Virus record (IMG/VR): IMGVR_UViG_3300025118_000138
Coordinates: 1 to 25,035 of that record
Length of the DNA: 25,035 nucleotides
Source: a virus
Direction: 5' to 3' (one strand)
This document shows positions 1 to 6,501 of this stretch, piece after piece (within the stretch, counting starts at the first letter, position 1; every line of letters begins with the position of its first letter). Below the pieces are notes generated by a model. The model ran no database searches and had not been told where the DNA came from. It worked only from the letters and a program-made list of their open reading frames with translations. The position numbers were made by a program, and so were the translations under genes.

Positions 1-3000
1 GGAATATTTCTAAATCACCACCCGTTCCAAATATAGCTTTAGCACTATCAGCAAATTCAAGAGCATTATCTGATTTATCCCAAACAACATTATTAGCAGC
101 ACCGGTAAATGTTACATCACCATCAATAGTTAACCCAGTAAGAGTTCCAAGACTAGTAATTGCAGATTGAGCAGCACCAGTAACAGTTGCAGCACTTCCA
201 CTCGTATTACCTGTGACGTTTCCAGTTAACGCACCAACAAAGCTTGTAGCTGTTAACGCTCCAGAACTAGAGTTAAAGGTTAAATTACTTCCAGATTTAG
301 CTCCTAGATCGCCTGTTGCAGCAGTCGCAAATAATGGGAAACAAGTCGTATCAGATGATTCATCAGCAACCGTAATTGCAGTTGCTACGGCTGCTGTTCC
401 AGTACATGAGCCTGACGATCCAGAAGCATTACCTGTTACATTTCCAGTTAACGCACCAACAAAGCTTGTAGCTGTTAACGCTCCAGAACTAGAGTTAAAG
501 GTTAAATTACTTCCAGATTTAGCTCCTAGATCACCTGTTGCAGCAGTCGCAAATAATGGGAAACAAGTCGTATCAGATGATTCATCAGCAACCGTAATTG
601 CAGTTGCTATGGCTGCTGTTCCAGTACATGAACCTGACGATCCAGAAGCATTACCTGTTACATCTCCAGTTACATCTCCAGTTACATCTCCAGTTACATC
701 TCCAGTTACATCTCCAGTTAAAGTAGCTGTTATTCCTGAACTATTTACTGTACATTTTGTAGATCCTCCAACCTGTAAAAGAATATCCCCAGTACCAGCG
801 TCATTTATAACTGAATGACTAGCATTATGGAATATTTCTAAATCACCACCCGTTCCAAATATAGCTTTAGCACTATCAGCAAATTCAAGAGCATTATCTG
901 ATTTATCCCAAACAACATTATTAGCAGCACCGGTAAATGTTACATCTCCATCATGTGTAGCTCCATCATCTACAACTGTGCCAGTTACATCGATGCCTCC
1001 AGTAACCGTGTCTAATTTTTTACTTCCCTCATAATATAACTCTGCAGTCGTTGCTGTTGTTCTAATTAAATCATTACCAGCGCTATCTTCTATCGTGAAA
1101 GTGTCACTCTGTACAATAATCGCACCCGTACCGGCATCAGTTATATAGCTATTACTTCCATCATGATAAATTTGTAAATCTGAACCAGTACCAAATGCAG
1201 CTTTAGCATTATCATTGAATATCAAATCATCAACTGACTTATCCCAAGTAACGTTAGCAGCATCACCAGTAAATGTGACATCTCCATTAAGAGTAGTAGC
1301 TCCAGTGACTGATAAAGGTGTAGCAGGATTAGTAAGTCCTATTCCAACATTACCCCCTGAGAAATAAATATCATCCCCTGTTGTTACCCACTGTCCACTA
1401 GGATCAGAAATCCAAGAAAGTGTCCCACTACCATCCGAAGCTAATATGTAATTTGCTCCCGCAGCGTCAGCAGCTGGTAACGTATAAGTGATATTGCTAG
1501 CAACAGTACTTGGAGCTTTAAAAGAGATATAATTACTTGAATCAGCATCCGCATAACGCAACTCATTCTGAGCATTAATCTGGATATCCCCAGTTACATT
1601 GACACCCCCAGTAACCGTTTCTAACTTCTTACTACCGTCATAATATAATTCTGCAGCAGTTGCTGTCGTATTGATTAAATTATTACCGGCACTATCTTTT
1701 ACAGTAATAGTGTCACTTTTCAGAATAAGAGAACCAGTACCGGTATCAGTTATATAACTATTACTTCCATCATGATAAACCTCTAAACCATCGCTACTAG
1801 TACCAAATACAGCTTTAGCATTATCATTGAATATCAAATCATCAACTGATTTATCCCAAGTAACGTTAGCCGCTGCACCTGTAAATATTACATCTCCATC
1901 ATGTGTAGCTCCATCATCTACAACTGTTCCAGTTACATTTATTCCTCCAGAAACAGTCTGAAGCTTACTTGAATTGTCATAATAAAGATTTACAGCCCCA
2001 TCGAGTGTGCAATCTATATAATTCTCTCCACTTGCACTTTCTAAAATAAGATTACTGGCCATGACATGGAGATTTCCAGTTCCAGCGTCTTTGACATAGC
2101 TATTACTTCCGTCGTGGTAAATTTCTAAATCACCACTTGTTCCAAATACCGATTTAGCATTATCGTTAAATATTAAATCATCAGCTGACTTATCCCAAGT
2201 AACGTTAGCAGCATCACCAGTAAATGTGACATCTCCATCGTGTGTTGCACCATCATCTACAACTGTTCCAGTTACATTTATTCCTCCAGAAACAGTCTGA
2301 AGCTTACTTGAATTGTCATAATAGAGAGCTACAGCACCGTCAGCTGCGGCTGTGAAGAAAGTCTCACTACCAGCTGCATTAGCTAAGATATAACTATCAG
2401 TCCGGGGTCTAATAACTGTACCTTTGAGAATTAAATCGCCTGTACCCCCATCTTCTACATAACTGTTACTTCCGTCGTGATAAATCTGTAGATCTGAACC
2501 AGTACCAAATGCAGCTTTAGCATTATCATTGAATATCAAATCATCAACTGACTTATCCCAAACAACGTTGGCAGCAGCACCAGTGAACGTTACATCTCCG
2601 TCGTGTGTCGCACCATCATCTACGACTGTTCCGGTAATATTTATACCTCCAGTTACCGTCTGAAGTTTACTTGAATTGTCATAATAAATAGCTACTGAAC
2701 CATCCGAAGTACACTCTATATAGTTCTCTCCACTTGCATTCTCTAAAACAAGATTAGTCCCCATAACCTGGAGATTCCCAGTTCCAGCATCTTTGATATA
2801 ACTATTACTCCCGTCGTGATATATCTGTAAATCATTAGCTGATCCTACCTGAATCTTTTTATTATCTGGGAAATTAAATCCATTCCCATCCATAGTGAAA
2901 ATCTGGGTCCCATTAGCAGTAAGGCCTACTGTTCCACTAGAAACTGAATACAATCCTGTATCAGTATCATTACTAAAAGTAATACTTGGTGCAGTTTCAC

Positions 3001-3325
3001 TACCAGAAGGAAATTCTGTACCTACCGTGACATAATCTGCACCTGATAAAATTACACCAAAAAATGCATGCCCACCAGTAGGAGCAGAGCTGAATACAAT
3101 ATTGTTCCCTAATACTTTGAAACCTGAACTACCAGTCGGATCTGGTTCCTGTACAATATTGTTAACCGAAATATAAATCTGCTGAGTATTAATTGGAAAG
3201 GGTATAGGAACTACACCACCAACCAGTAAAGCGAATGATGTCGTACTCCCATTAAAGCTAGAGCTTATATCATCAATAATCCGATTACCTGATTCAGCAA
3301 CCTGCAGATCATTCCCAATATACAT
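1..3325 (-). CDS. Large repeat-built tail fibre protein, C-terminally partial
   Basis: The frame is open from an ATG at 3325 to the left edge, giving at least 1108 residues. An in-frame TAA lies 6-8 nt upstream of the ATG, which fixes the start. The product is low-complexity, rich in Gly, Asn, Ser, Thr and Asp. It carries at least five copies of a D-L-x-I-Y-H-D-G-S-N-S-Y motif (near 2815, 2475, 2110, 1770 and 1165) and two degenerate versions (near 830 and 20). These alternate with segments like V-V-D-D-G-A-T-H-D-G-D-V and V-W-D-K-S. This repeat style is typical of cyanophage tail fibres and fits a long beta-structured trimer used for host binding. The residues near the left edge repeat those around 829-946, so the array probably continues beyond the window. 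A NATAAATA box lies 42 nt upstream. The role is inferred from repeat style and position. Confidence 0.85.
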   Translation of the reverse strand, partial: MYIGNDLQVAESGNRIIDDISSSFNGSTTSFALLVGGVVPIPFPINTQQIYISVNNIVQEPDPTGSSGFKVLGNNIVFSSAPTGGHAFFGVILSGADYVTVGTEFPSGSETAPSITFSNDTDTGLYSVSSGTVGLTANGTQIFTMDGNGFNFPDNKKIQVGSANDLQIYHDGSNSYIKDAGTGNLQVMGTNLVLENASGENYIECTSDGSVAIYYDNSSKLQTVTGGINITGTVVDDGATHDGDVTFTGAAANVVWDKSVDDLIFNDNAKAAFGTGSDLQIYHDGSNSYVEDGGTGDLILKGTVIRPRTDSYILANAAGSETFFTAAADGAVALYYDNSSKLQTVSGGINVTGTVVDDGATHDGDVTFTGDAANVTWDKSADDLIFNDNAKSVFGTSGDLEIYHDGSNSYVKDAGTGNLHVMASNLILESASGENYIDCTLDGAVNLYYDNSSKLQTVSGGINVTGTVVDDGATHDGDVIFTGAAANVTWDKSVDDLIFNDNAKAVFGTSSDGLEVYHDGSNSYITDTGTGSLILKSDTITVKDSAGNNLINTTATAAELYYDGSKKLETVTGGVNVTGDIQINAQNELRYADADSSNYISFKAPSTVASNITYTLPAADAAGANYILASDGSGTLSWISDPSGQWVTTGDDIYFSGGNVGIGLTNPATPLSVTGATTLNGDVTFTGDAANVTWDKSVDDLIFNDNAKAAFGTGSDLQIYHDGSNSYITDAGTGAIIVQSDTFTIEDSAGNDLIRTTATTAELYYEGSKKLDTVTGGIDVTGTVVDDGATHDGDVTFTGAANNVVWDKSDNALEFADSAKAIFGTGGDLEIFHNASHSVINDAGTGDILLQVGGSTKCTVNSSGITATLTGDVTGDVTGDVTGDVTGDVTGNASGSSGSCTGTAAIATAITVADESSDTTCFPLFATAATGDLGAKSGSNLTFNSSSGALTATSFVGALTGNVTGNASGSSGSCTGTAAVATAITVADESSDTTCFPLFATAATGDLGAKSGSNLTFNSSSGALTATSFVGALTGNVTGNTSGSAATVTGAAQSAITSLGTLTGLTIDGDVTFTGAANNVVWDKSDNALEFADSAKAIFGTGGDLEIF
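219..662 (-). repeat. Two tandem 222-nt near-identical repeats inside the fibre gene
   Basis: Positions 219-440 and 441-662 are nearly identical at a 222-nt shift (74 codons, in frame); by eye only a few substitutions separate them. Each encodes a segment with the motif A-D-E-S-S-D-T-T-C-F-P-L-F. The near identity suggests recent duplication or ongoing homogenisation. Confidence 0.9.
660..719 (-). repeat. Five perfect 12-nt tandem repeats (T-G-D-V) in the fibre gene
   Basis: The unit acatctccagtt (plus strand) occurs five times without interruption and encodes Thr-Gly-Asp-Val repeats on the minus strand. It directly follows the 222-nt duplication. A 12-nt period keeps the frame whatever the copy number, so slippage would change fibre length without breaking the gene. 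Confidence 0.9.
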
Positions 3326-3366
3326 TTGTATTTAGTAACTTATTATTCTCTATTGTATTCTGCCCT

Positions 3367-3374
3367 TATTTATC
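3367..3374 (-). promoter_or_regulatory. Candidate T4-late-type promoter box (GATAAATA)
   Basis: The minus strand reads GATAAATA, matching the NATAAATA late-promoter consensus described for T4-like cyanophages. It lies 42 nt upstream of the fibre ATG in the correct orientation. In a genome this AT-rich such octamers also arise by chance, so this is tentative. Confidence 0.35.
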
Positions 3375-3396
3375 TATCTAACCTAATCTACTAAAA

Positions 3397-3738
3397 CTAT
3401 GTCTGATCAAGATAGCTCACAGTTAAATCAATCGCAGATGCAGTATCCGCACGTGCTCTAAGAATGTCATCAGATTCAAGAACAAGCTTACTTCCAACAG
3501 TTAATTCCAAAGATGATCCAGCTGGAATTGGTACACTCTTCAAAAGATAGACGTTGTCTCCACTACTTGGTACTAAATAAACATCTATATTCGCATTAGT
3601 ACCTGTCTTGTTAGCCGCTAATACGTTAATTATGACAAGCGTCGAAGAAGAACCGGCGGTCACAATATTTGTATCAGCACTAGCCACTGCTGAAGTAGAT
3701 AAGCTGGACTTAGTTGCTTGTTTAAAAGTATTGGCCAT
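3397..3738 (-). CDS. Small beta-rich structural protein
   Basis: This 113-residue protein has no signal peptide or TM segment. It is rich in Ser, Thr, Val and Ala and alternates hydrophobic and polar residues, as in a single beta-sandwich. It starts with M-A-N-T-F-K, a style common in small cyanophage virion proteins. Its ATG directly abuts the TGA stop of the upstream fibre-like gene (TGAATG), so translation is probably coupled. It sits between two fibre genes, so a fibre accessory or virion decoration role is likely. The general style resembles the 114-residue protein at 22718-23062. I do not recognise a named family. Confidence 0.6.
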   Translation of the reverse strand: MANTFKQATKSSLSTSAVASADTNIVTAGSSSTLVIINVLAANKTGTNANIDVYLVPSSGDNVYLLKSVPIPAGSSLELTVGSKLVLESDDILRARADTASAIDLTVSYLDQT

Positions 3739-4143
3739 TCAAGCTAATGCTATGGTGATATTGATGTTGTCATTAGAGTTGAACAATCCATCCACAGTTA
3801 AACTCCCTGTAATAGAAGTATTGCCTGGAATAGTAATTGATCCTGACCCATCTATTGTAAGTCTAGCAACACCACCAGTAACTACAGAAACTTGATCGGC
3901 ACCAGGGGATATTATTCCTGTATTAGGATCACCTGCAAATTTAAATGCACAACTATTTACCGCCCCTAAAGAGAAAGAACAATTAGTCCCATCTTCTCTT
4001 AAAAGAGGAAAACCACCAGCATTAGTTCCATCGTGGATAACACAGACTTGTTTATCTGTATCTACAGTAACCTCACCTGCAGCCCCCGTAAAAAGGCCTG
4101 TTTCATTAGATGTGCCTCGCCGGAATTGTACTTGAGTTGCCAT
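3739..4143 (-). CDS. Short tail-fibre-like protein with Mtd-N-type start
   Basis: This 134-residue protein starts M-A-T-Q-V-Q-F-R-R-G-T and continues with G-A-A-G-E, a D-T-D segment and I-H-D-G-T-N. That pattern is typical of the N-terminal module of many phage tail fibres (the major tropism determinant N-terminal family). Its second half contains D-P-N-T-G-I-I-S-P-G-A-D-Q-V and a T-I-D-G-S-G-S-I motif, also common in cyanophage fibres. It is much shorter than usual fibres of this kind, as if only the virion-proximal modules remain. It lies directly upstream of the gene at 3397-3738 and close to the giant fibre gene. The fibre assignment is fairly secure; attachment site and ligand are unknown. 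Confidence 0.7.
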   Translation of the reverse strand: MATQVQFRRGTSNETGLFTGAAGEVTVDTDKQVCVIHDGTNAGGFPLLREDGTNCSFSLGAVNSCAFKFAGDPNTGIISPGADQVSVVTGGVARLTIDGSGSITIPGNTSITGSLTVDGLFNSNDNINITIALA

Positions 4144-4173
4144 ACCTAATTTTACGTGTAAGAAACTTACTCT

Positions 4174-4407
4174 TTAAAAAAGTAAGCTAGGAGTAACACC
4201 AAACTCTTCATATCCTAGAGGAGACATATCTGATCCATCTGCAAACTCACCCTGGCTATACATACTTCCAGTAGGAATATGAGTCCCACTTTGACTATAA
4301 GATGATGAACCACTCCGATATTCTTTCCATTTAGAAGCCTTATCTTTAGCTTCATCCCAGCCGCCATTAGCCATTACAATGGGAAAATCATTGTCACCCA
4401 TCGTCAC
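4174..4407 (-). CDS. Hypothetical small protein, structural neighbourhood
   Basis: A protein of about 75-77 residues, acidic and rich in Ser, Gly, Tyr and Met. A GTG start at 4407 overlaps the TGA stop of the upstream gene as GTGA; an ATG two codons later at 4401 is equally possible. It has no TM segment or signal peptide and looks partly disordered. The tight coupling to its neighbour and its place among fibre genes suggest a minor virion or assembly protein. I do not recognise it. Confidence 0.5.
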   Translation of the reverse strand: MTMGDNDFPIVMANGGWDEAKDKASKWKEYRSGSSSYSQSGTHIPTGSMYSQGEFADGSDMSPLGYEEFGVTPSLLF

Positions 4408-4640
4408 GCCACACCACCAAGTTGGTGCAGAAATTCACCAACCTTATCTCTTATTCCGATACCCTGAGAAGCAGCATTCATAGGGTTAGTTTTTGCTGCT
4501 GCAGCCATATTAGCAGCTGCGTAAGGAGCACTAACAGCCTGACCCTGAGTTACATAACCACCAGGTAACTTTGATTGACGACGAGGATCACCCAAAGCCG
4601 TCATATCAAATCCAGCTTGATCAAAACCGTCGCCGTTCAT
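4404..4640 (-). CDS. Hypothetical small Ala/Gly-rich protein
   Basis: This 78-residue protein has an Ala-rich middle (roughly residues 38-50) and a short amphipathic C-terminus, with no clear signal peptide or TM helix. The ATG at 4640 lies 13 nt downstream of a TATAAATA box on the same strand, so it may head a late transcription unit with the gene at 4174-4407. It is probably a virion-associated protein by context. I do not recognise a family. Confidence 0.5.
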   Translation of the reverse strand: MNGDGFDQAGFDMTALGDPRRQSKLPGGYVTQGQAVSAPYAAANMAAAAKTNPMNAASQGIGIRDKVGEFLHQLGGVA

Positions 4641-4652
4641 TACTTTATAGAC

Positions 4653-4660
4653 TATTTATA
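4653..4660 (-). promoter_or_regulatory. Candidate T4-late-type promoter box (TATAAATA)
   Basis: The minus strand reads TATAAATA exactly, 13 nt upstream of the ATG at 4640 and inside the only intergenic gap between 4641 and 4688. It is correctly oriented for the downstream genes. No other promoter elements are evident. Confidence 0.45.
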
Positions 4661-4688
4661 TTAATTATAAAGCTATAACTATCTATAA

Positions 4689-5894
4689 TTAACCAAACAT
4701 TCCAGGCGGTGGAGTCCAGCTACCTCCCACAGGGGTAGGAACATTACCTCCCACAGAGGCAGCAGGCATAAAGTCCCCATGAGTAAAAGGTCTACCATGA
4801 CCTCTCTGCCATTGCTGATCACCTAAATGTGTTTGCCATCGTTGATCATTACTAAATGCACCTGACTGTGCAGCTGGACTGTTAGCAGTTGCATCAAGCC
4901 ATTGGTCACGCGCCTGAATTTCAGCAGGGCTCATTGCTTCCTGTAACATCTGAGCTTCTAAATTAGCCTCATTTTCTAATTGTTGGCCAAGTTCGAGTCG
5001 CCTTAAAGCAATTTGCCTGGCACCGCCACCTCTTTGGTAAAAAGCACTAGAACCTTGCAACTGGTCTAACTCCCCTAGAGTTCTGATATCACTAAGTCCT
5101 CCTCCTTGTAAGGCTTGATTCTTAGGAATATCTATAGTTGGAGATATATCACCTAAGGGAATTTGGAATTTAGTACCTGGAATACCGATTGATCGATCAG
5201 TATACTTTCCAAGCCCACCAGTTCTTGAATGAACCGTACCTCCACCTACAACAGGTCTAGTATCTTGAAAAGAACCACCAGGTTGACCTTTGACAGGAAT
5301 CCCAGCTGAAGTTGTCATTCCAGGTGGAATGTATGCGCCTTGCCTCAGACGTTCCTGAAGTTCATAATCTTTAGTTCCTACAGGAATATTTGCCATTCCT
5401 GTATTAATAGCATTACTATTATTCACTCCCTTTGGTGGAACAAGTTTATCAAAAAGTCTCCCACCTGCTTCCCAACCAGCTCCACCTCCAGCTGTAGCTA
5501 GCGCAAAATCAGCAACAGGTAAAAAAGGAGAATCAGCAAAAAATCCAGTAGCACCTCCTAAAGCAGTTCCTAAAATACCTCCTCCAAACTGAGCTGCCGG
5601 ACGTCCATAAGCCCTCAAAGGCCCCTCTTCTGATTGGTTAGCAAGACCAATACCTGCAGTACCAGTTGCTGCAAGACCTTTCTCCCAACCCGGCGTCTTA
5701 ACAAGATTACTAGCAAATTTCTGAAGAAATTGAGGAGACCTATCATATGCAGGTCTAAGCATCTCTTTACCCCACCGCCAAGCTGCAGGATTAGAACCCA
5801 TCGCTGCCCGTTGACCTGCCATATTCCTAGCAAGCCACAACTTGTTCATAAGCTGTGGACCTAATACCCTAGCTCCCTCATAAATAGTTTTCAC
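4689..5894 (-). CDS. Glycine-rich virion-associated protein, unknown family
   Basis: This 401-residue protein uses a GTG start at 5894 (V-K-T-I-Y-E-G); no ATG lies nearby upstream. Residues ~74-150 are Gly/Ala-rich and hydrophobic with small-residue repeats, suggesting glycine-zipper helices that could contact membrane. Residues ~285-320 are Glu/Gln/Leu-rich and probably helical. The C-terminus (from ~370) is rich in Pro, Gly, Trp and Phe. Large proteins of this build in phage structural blocks are often internal virion or DNA-ejection proteins, but that is inference. It is divergent from the plus-strand gene at 5947, with only 52 nt between them. I do not recognise a named family. Confidence 0.55.
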   Translation of the reverse strand: MKTIYEGARVLGPQLMNKLWLARNMAGQRAAMGSNPAAWRWGKEMLRPAYDRSPQFLQKFASNLVKTPGWEKGLAATGTAGIGLANQSEEGPLRAYGRPAAQFGGGILGTALGGATGFFADSPFLPVADFALATAGGGAGWEAGGRLFDKLVPPKGVNNSNAINTGMANIPVGTKDYELQERLRQGAYIPPGMTTSAGIPVKGQPGGSFQDTRPVVGGGTVHSRTGGLGKYTDRSIGIPGTKFQIPLGDISPTIDIPKNQALQGGGLSDIRTLGELDQLQGSSAFYQRGGGARQIALRRLELGQQLENEANLEAQMLQEAMSPAEIQARDQWLDATANSPAAQSGAFSNDQRWQTHLGDQQWQRGHGRPFTHGDFMPAASVGGNVPTPVGGSWTPPPGMFG

Positions 5895-5936
5895 GAGATC
5901 TTGTATACCTTTCTTATAATAATATCATCGGGAAAT

Positions 5937-5944
5937 AATAAATA
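5937..5944 (+). promoter_or_regulatory. Candidate T4-late-type promoter box (AATAAATA)
   Basis: The plus strand reads AATAAATAAG immediately before the ATG at 5947. It matches NATAAATA, but it is so close to the start codon that a transcript from it would be nearly leaderless. It sits in the 52-nt divergent gap with the gene at 4689-5894. Confidence 0.3.
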
Positions 5945-5946
5945 AG

Positions 5947-6117
5947 ATGACAACTTTCACCCACGGAACAACATTAGAAACCTTTGAAAATAGAGGACAT
6001 AAAACCCGATTAGTTTGCTGTCCAGGAGGTGGCATGTGCCGCTATGCAAAAGATGAGTATGAAGCAGAGGATTTTGCTCGAATGTTCGAAGAATTTTTTG
6101 AATATCATTGTGCCTAG
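5947..6117 (+). CDS. Small Cys-rich protein (56 aa)
   Basis: An ATG at 5947 opens a 56-codon frame ending in TAG at 6115-6117. The product begins M-T-T-F-T-H-G-T-T-L-E-T-F and contains C-C-P-G-G-G-M-C-R-Y. It then has an acidic, aromatic helix (Y-E-A-E-D-F-A-R-M-F-E-E-F-F-E) and ends H-C-A. Four cysteines plus His suggest a small Zn- or disulfide-stabilised fold. The codons read sensibly, while the opposite frame is unconvincing. The stop codon is also the first triplet of the left arm of an inverted repeat. Function unknown. Confidence 0.6.
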   Translation: MTTFTHGTTLETFENRGHKTRLVCCPGGGMCRYAKDEYEAEDFARMFEEFFEYHCA

Positions 6118-6170
6118 GTATCTGAGTGTCATATAGTTTTCCTTGAGAATTAACAGTCACATACCTAACC
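6115..6170 (+). repeat. Inverted repeat 1 (TAGGTA...TACCTA hairpin), also direct repeat with 6342-6387
   Basis: The left arm at 6115-6131 (TAGGTATCTGAGTGTCA) is imperfectly complementary to 6152-6167, with a 7-bp perfect outer stem and further 3-bp blocks. The segment 6151-6170 (TAACAGTCACATACCTAACC) recurs exactly at 6368-6387. It begins on the stop codon of the 56-residue gene. It could be a hairpin at the transcript end or a protein-binding operator. Confidence 0.7.
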
Positions 6171-6184
6171 CAAAATCATAAAAA

Positions 6185-6192
6185 TATAAATA
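6185..6192 (+). promoter_or_regulatory. Candidate T4-late-type promoter box (TATAAATA)
   Basis: An exact TATAAATA on the plus strand, 15 nt after inverted repeat 1 and about 310 nt upstream of the next plus-strand gene (6502). If active it would give a long leader or a separate small RNA covering 6200-6500. A weaker version (GTAAATA at 6407-6413) follows inverted repeat 2 at a similar spacing. Confidence 0.35.
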
Positions 6193-6238
6193 AGTGTAAA
6201 AACAGTCGAAAAAACAGGGTGGGGAAGTCGCCTTTTTC

Positions 6239-6315
6239 AACCGTCCTCCGCTGAAATCCGTTCTCCCAGAATCGATTTACTATCAACACCCAAGTTCAGA
6301 AAAAAAAGGGCGGTT
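6239..6315 (+). ncRNA. Possible structured RNA in the leader region
   Basis: AACCGTCC (6239-6246) can pair with GGGCGGTT (6308-6315) over 8 bp with one G-U. Nested inside, CTGAA (6251-6255) can pair with TTCAG (6295-6299). This lies downstream of a TATAAATA box and is GC-richer than its surroundings. The pairing was found by eye without energy calculation, and no known RNA family is recognised. Confidence 0.25.
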
Positions 6316-6341
6316 TCACTTAGGTACGTATATGTTGTGGA

Positions 6342-6387
6342 TAGGTAGTTGACTGTATATAAAGAGTTAACAGTCACATACCTAACC
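6342..6387 (+). repeat. Inverted repeat 2 (TAGGTA-nn-TGACTGT hairpin)
   Basis: TAGGTA (6342-6347) pairs with TACCTA (6379-6384), and TGACTGT (6350-6356) pairs with ACAGTCA (6370-6376). The two stems are separated by a 2-nt internal mismatch and the loop is 13 nt. The right arm matches that of inverted repeat 1 over 21 nt (6367-6387 against 6150-6170). It lies 115 nt upstream of the ATG at 6502. Confidence 0.7.
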
Positions 6388-6501
6388 TCACTTTTCTTAG
6401 AAGTAAGTAAATAAGCCTAAAAAAAATTGAATTTGGCTGTTGAATGAGTTAGGTTGCTACAGCTGGGATCTAAGTAGTTCACTCCTTGCACCCTACTTAA
6501 T

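Larger units (their letters stand above)
1..946 (-). repeat. 828-nt spaced duplication in the fibre gene (1-118 and 829-946)
   Basis: The first ~118 nt of the window recur almost exactly at 829-946, a shift of 828 nt (276 codons, in frame). The repeated segment encodes a degenerate E-I-F-H-N version of the fibre motif followed by a V-V-W-D-K-S segment. The second copy is cut by the window edge, so the full length of the duplication is unknown. Confidence 0.8.
6118..6501 (+). other. 384-nt non-coding region with paired repeats
   Basis: This is the only stretch longer than 300 nt without a convincing gene. It contains two related inverted repeats (6115-6170 and 6342-6387). Each is followed about 15-20 nt later by a TAAATAAG box (6186-6194 and 6408-6415). 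Between them, GC-richer sequence includes a possible long-range stem (6239-6246 with 6308-6315). I found no tRNA or known riboswitch signature. It is the leader of the 368-residue HNH-like protein gene. Confidence 0.6.

Noticed and set aside
660-719. CRISPR-like array
   Set aside because: The 12-nt units are adjacent with no spacers and are in frame within the fibre gene, so this is a coding microsatellite.
213-818. A 201-residue open frame on the plus strand through the repeats
   Set aside because: It is the antisense reading of the repeated fibre gene. Its own repeats simply mirror the minus-strand repeats, and the minus-strand frame continues unbroken across the whole region.
3739-4143. 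Diversity-generating retroelement target (Mtd-like domain)
   Set aside because: Only the N-terminal fibre module is similar. There is no reverse transcriptase, no template repeat and no adenine-biased variable region in the window.
5957-6160. A 67-residue minus-strand frame
   Set aside because: It is antisense to the more convincing 56-residue Cys-rich protein and has no support of its own.
6200-6340. A tRNA or known riboswitch in the leader
   Set aside because: Although GGGTG and CACCC could form an end stem, no D-arm, anticodon or T-arm pattern fits on either strand.
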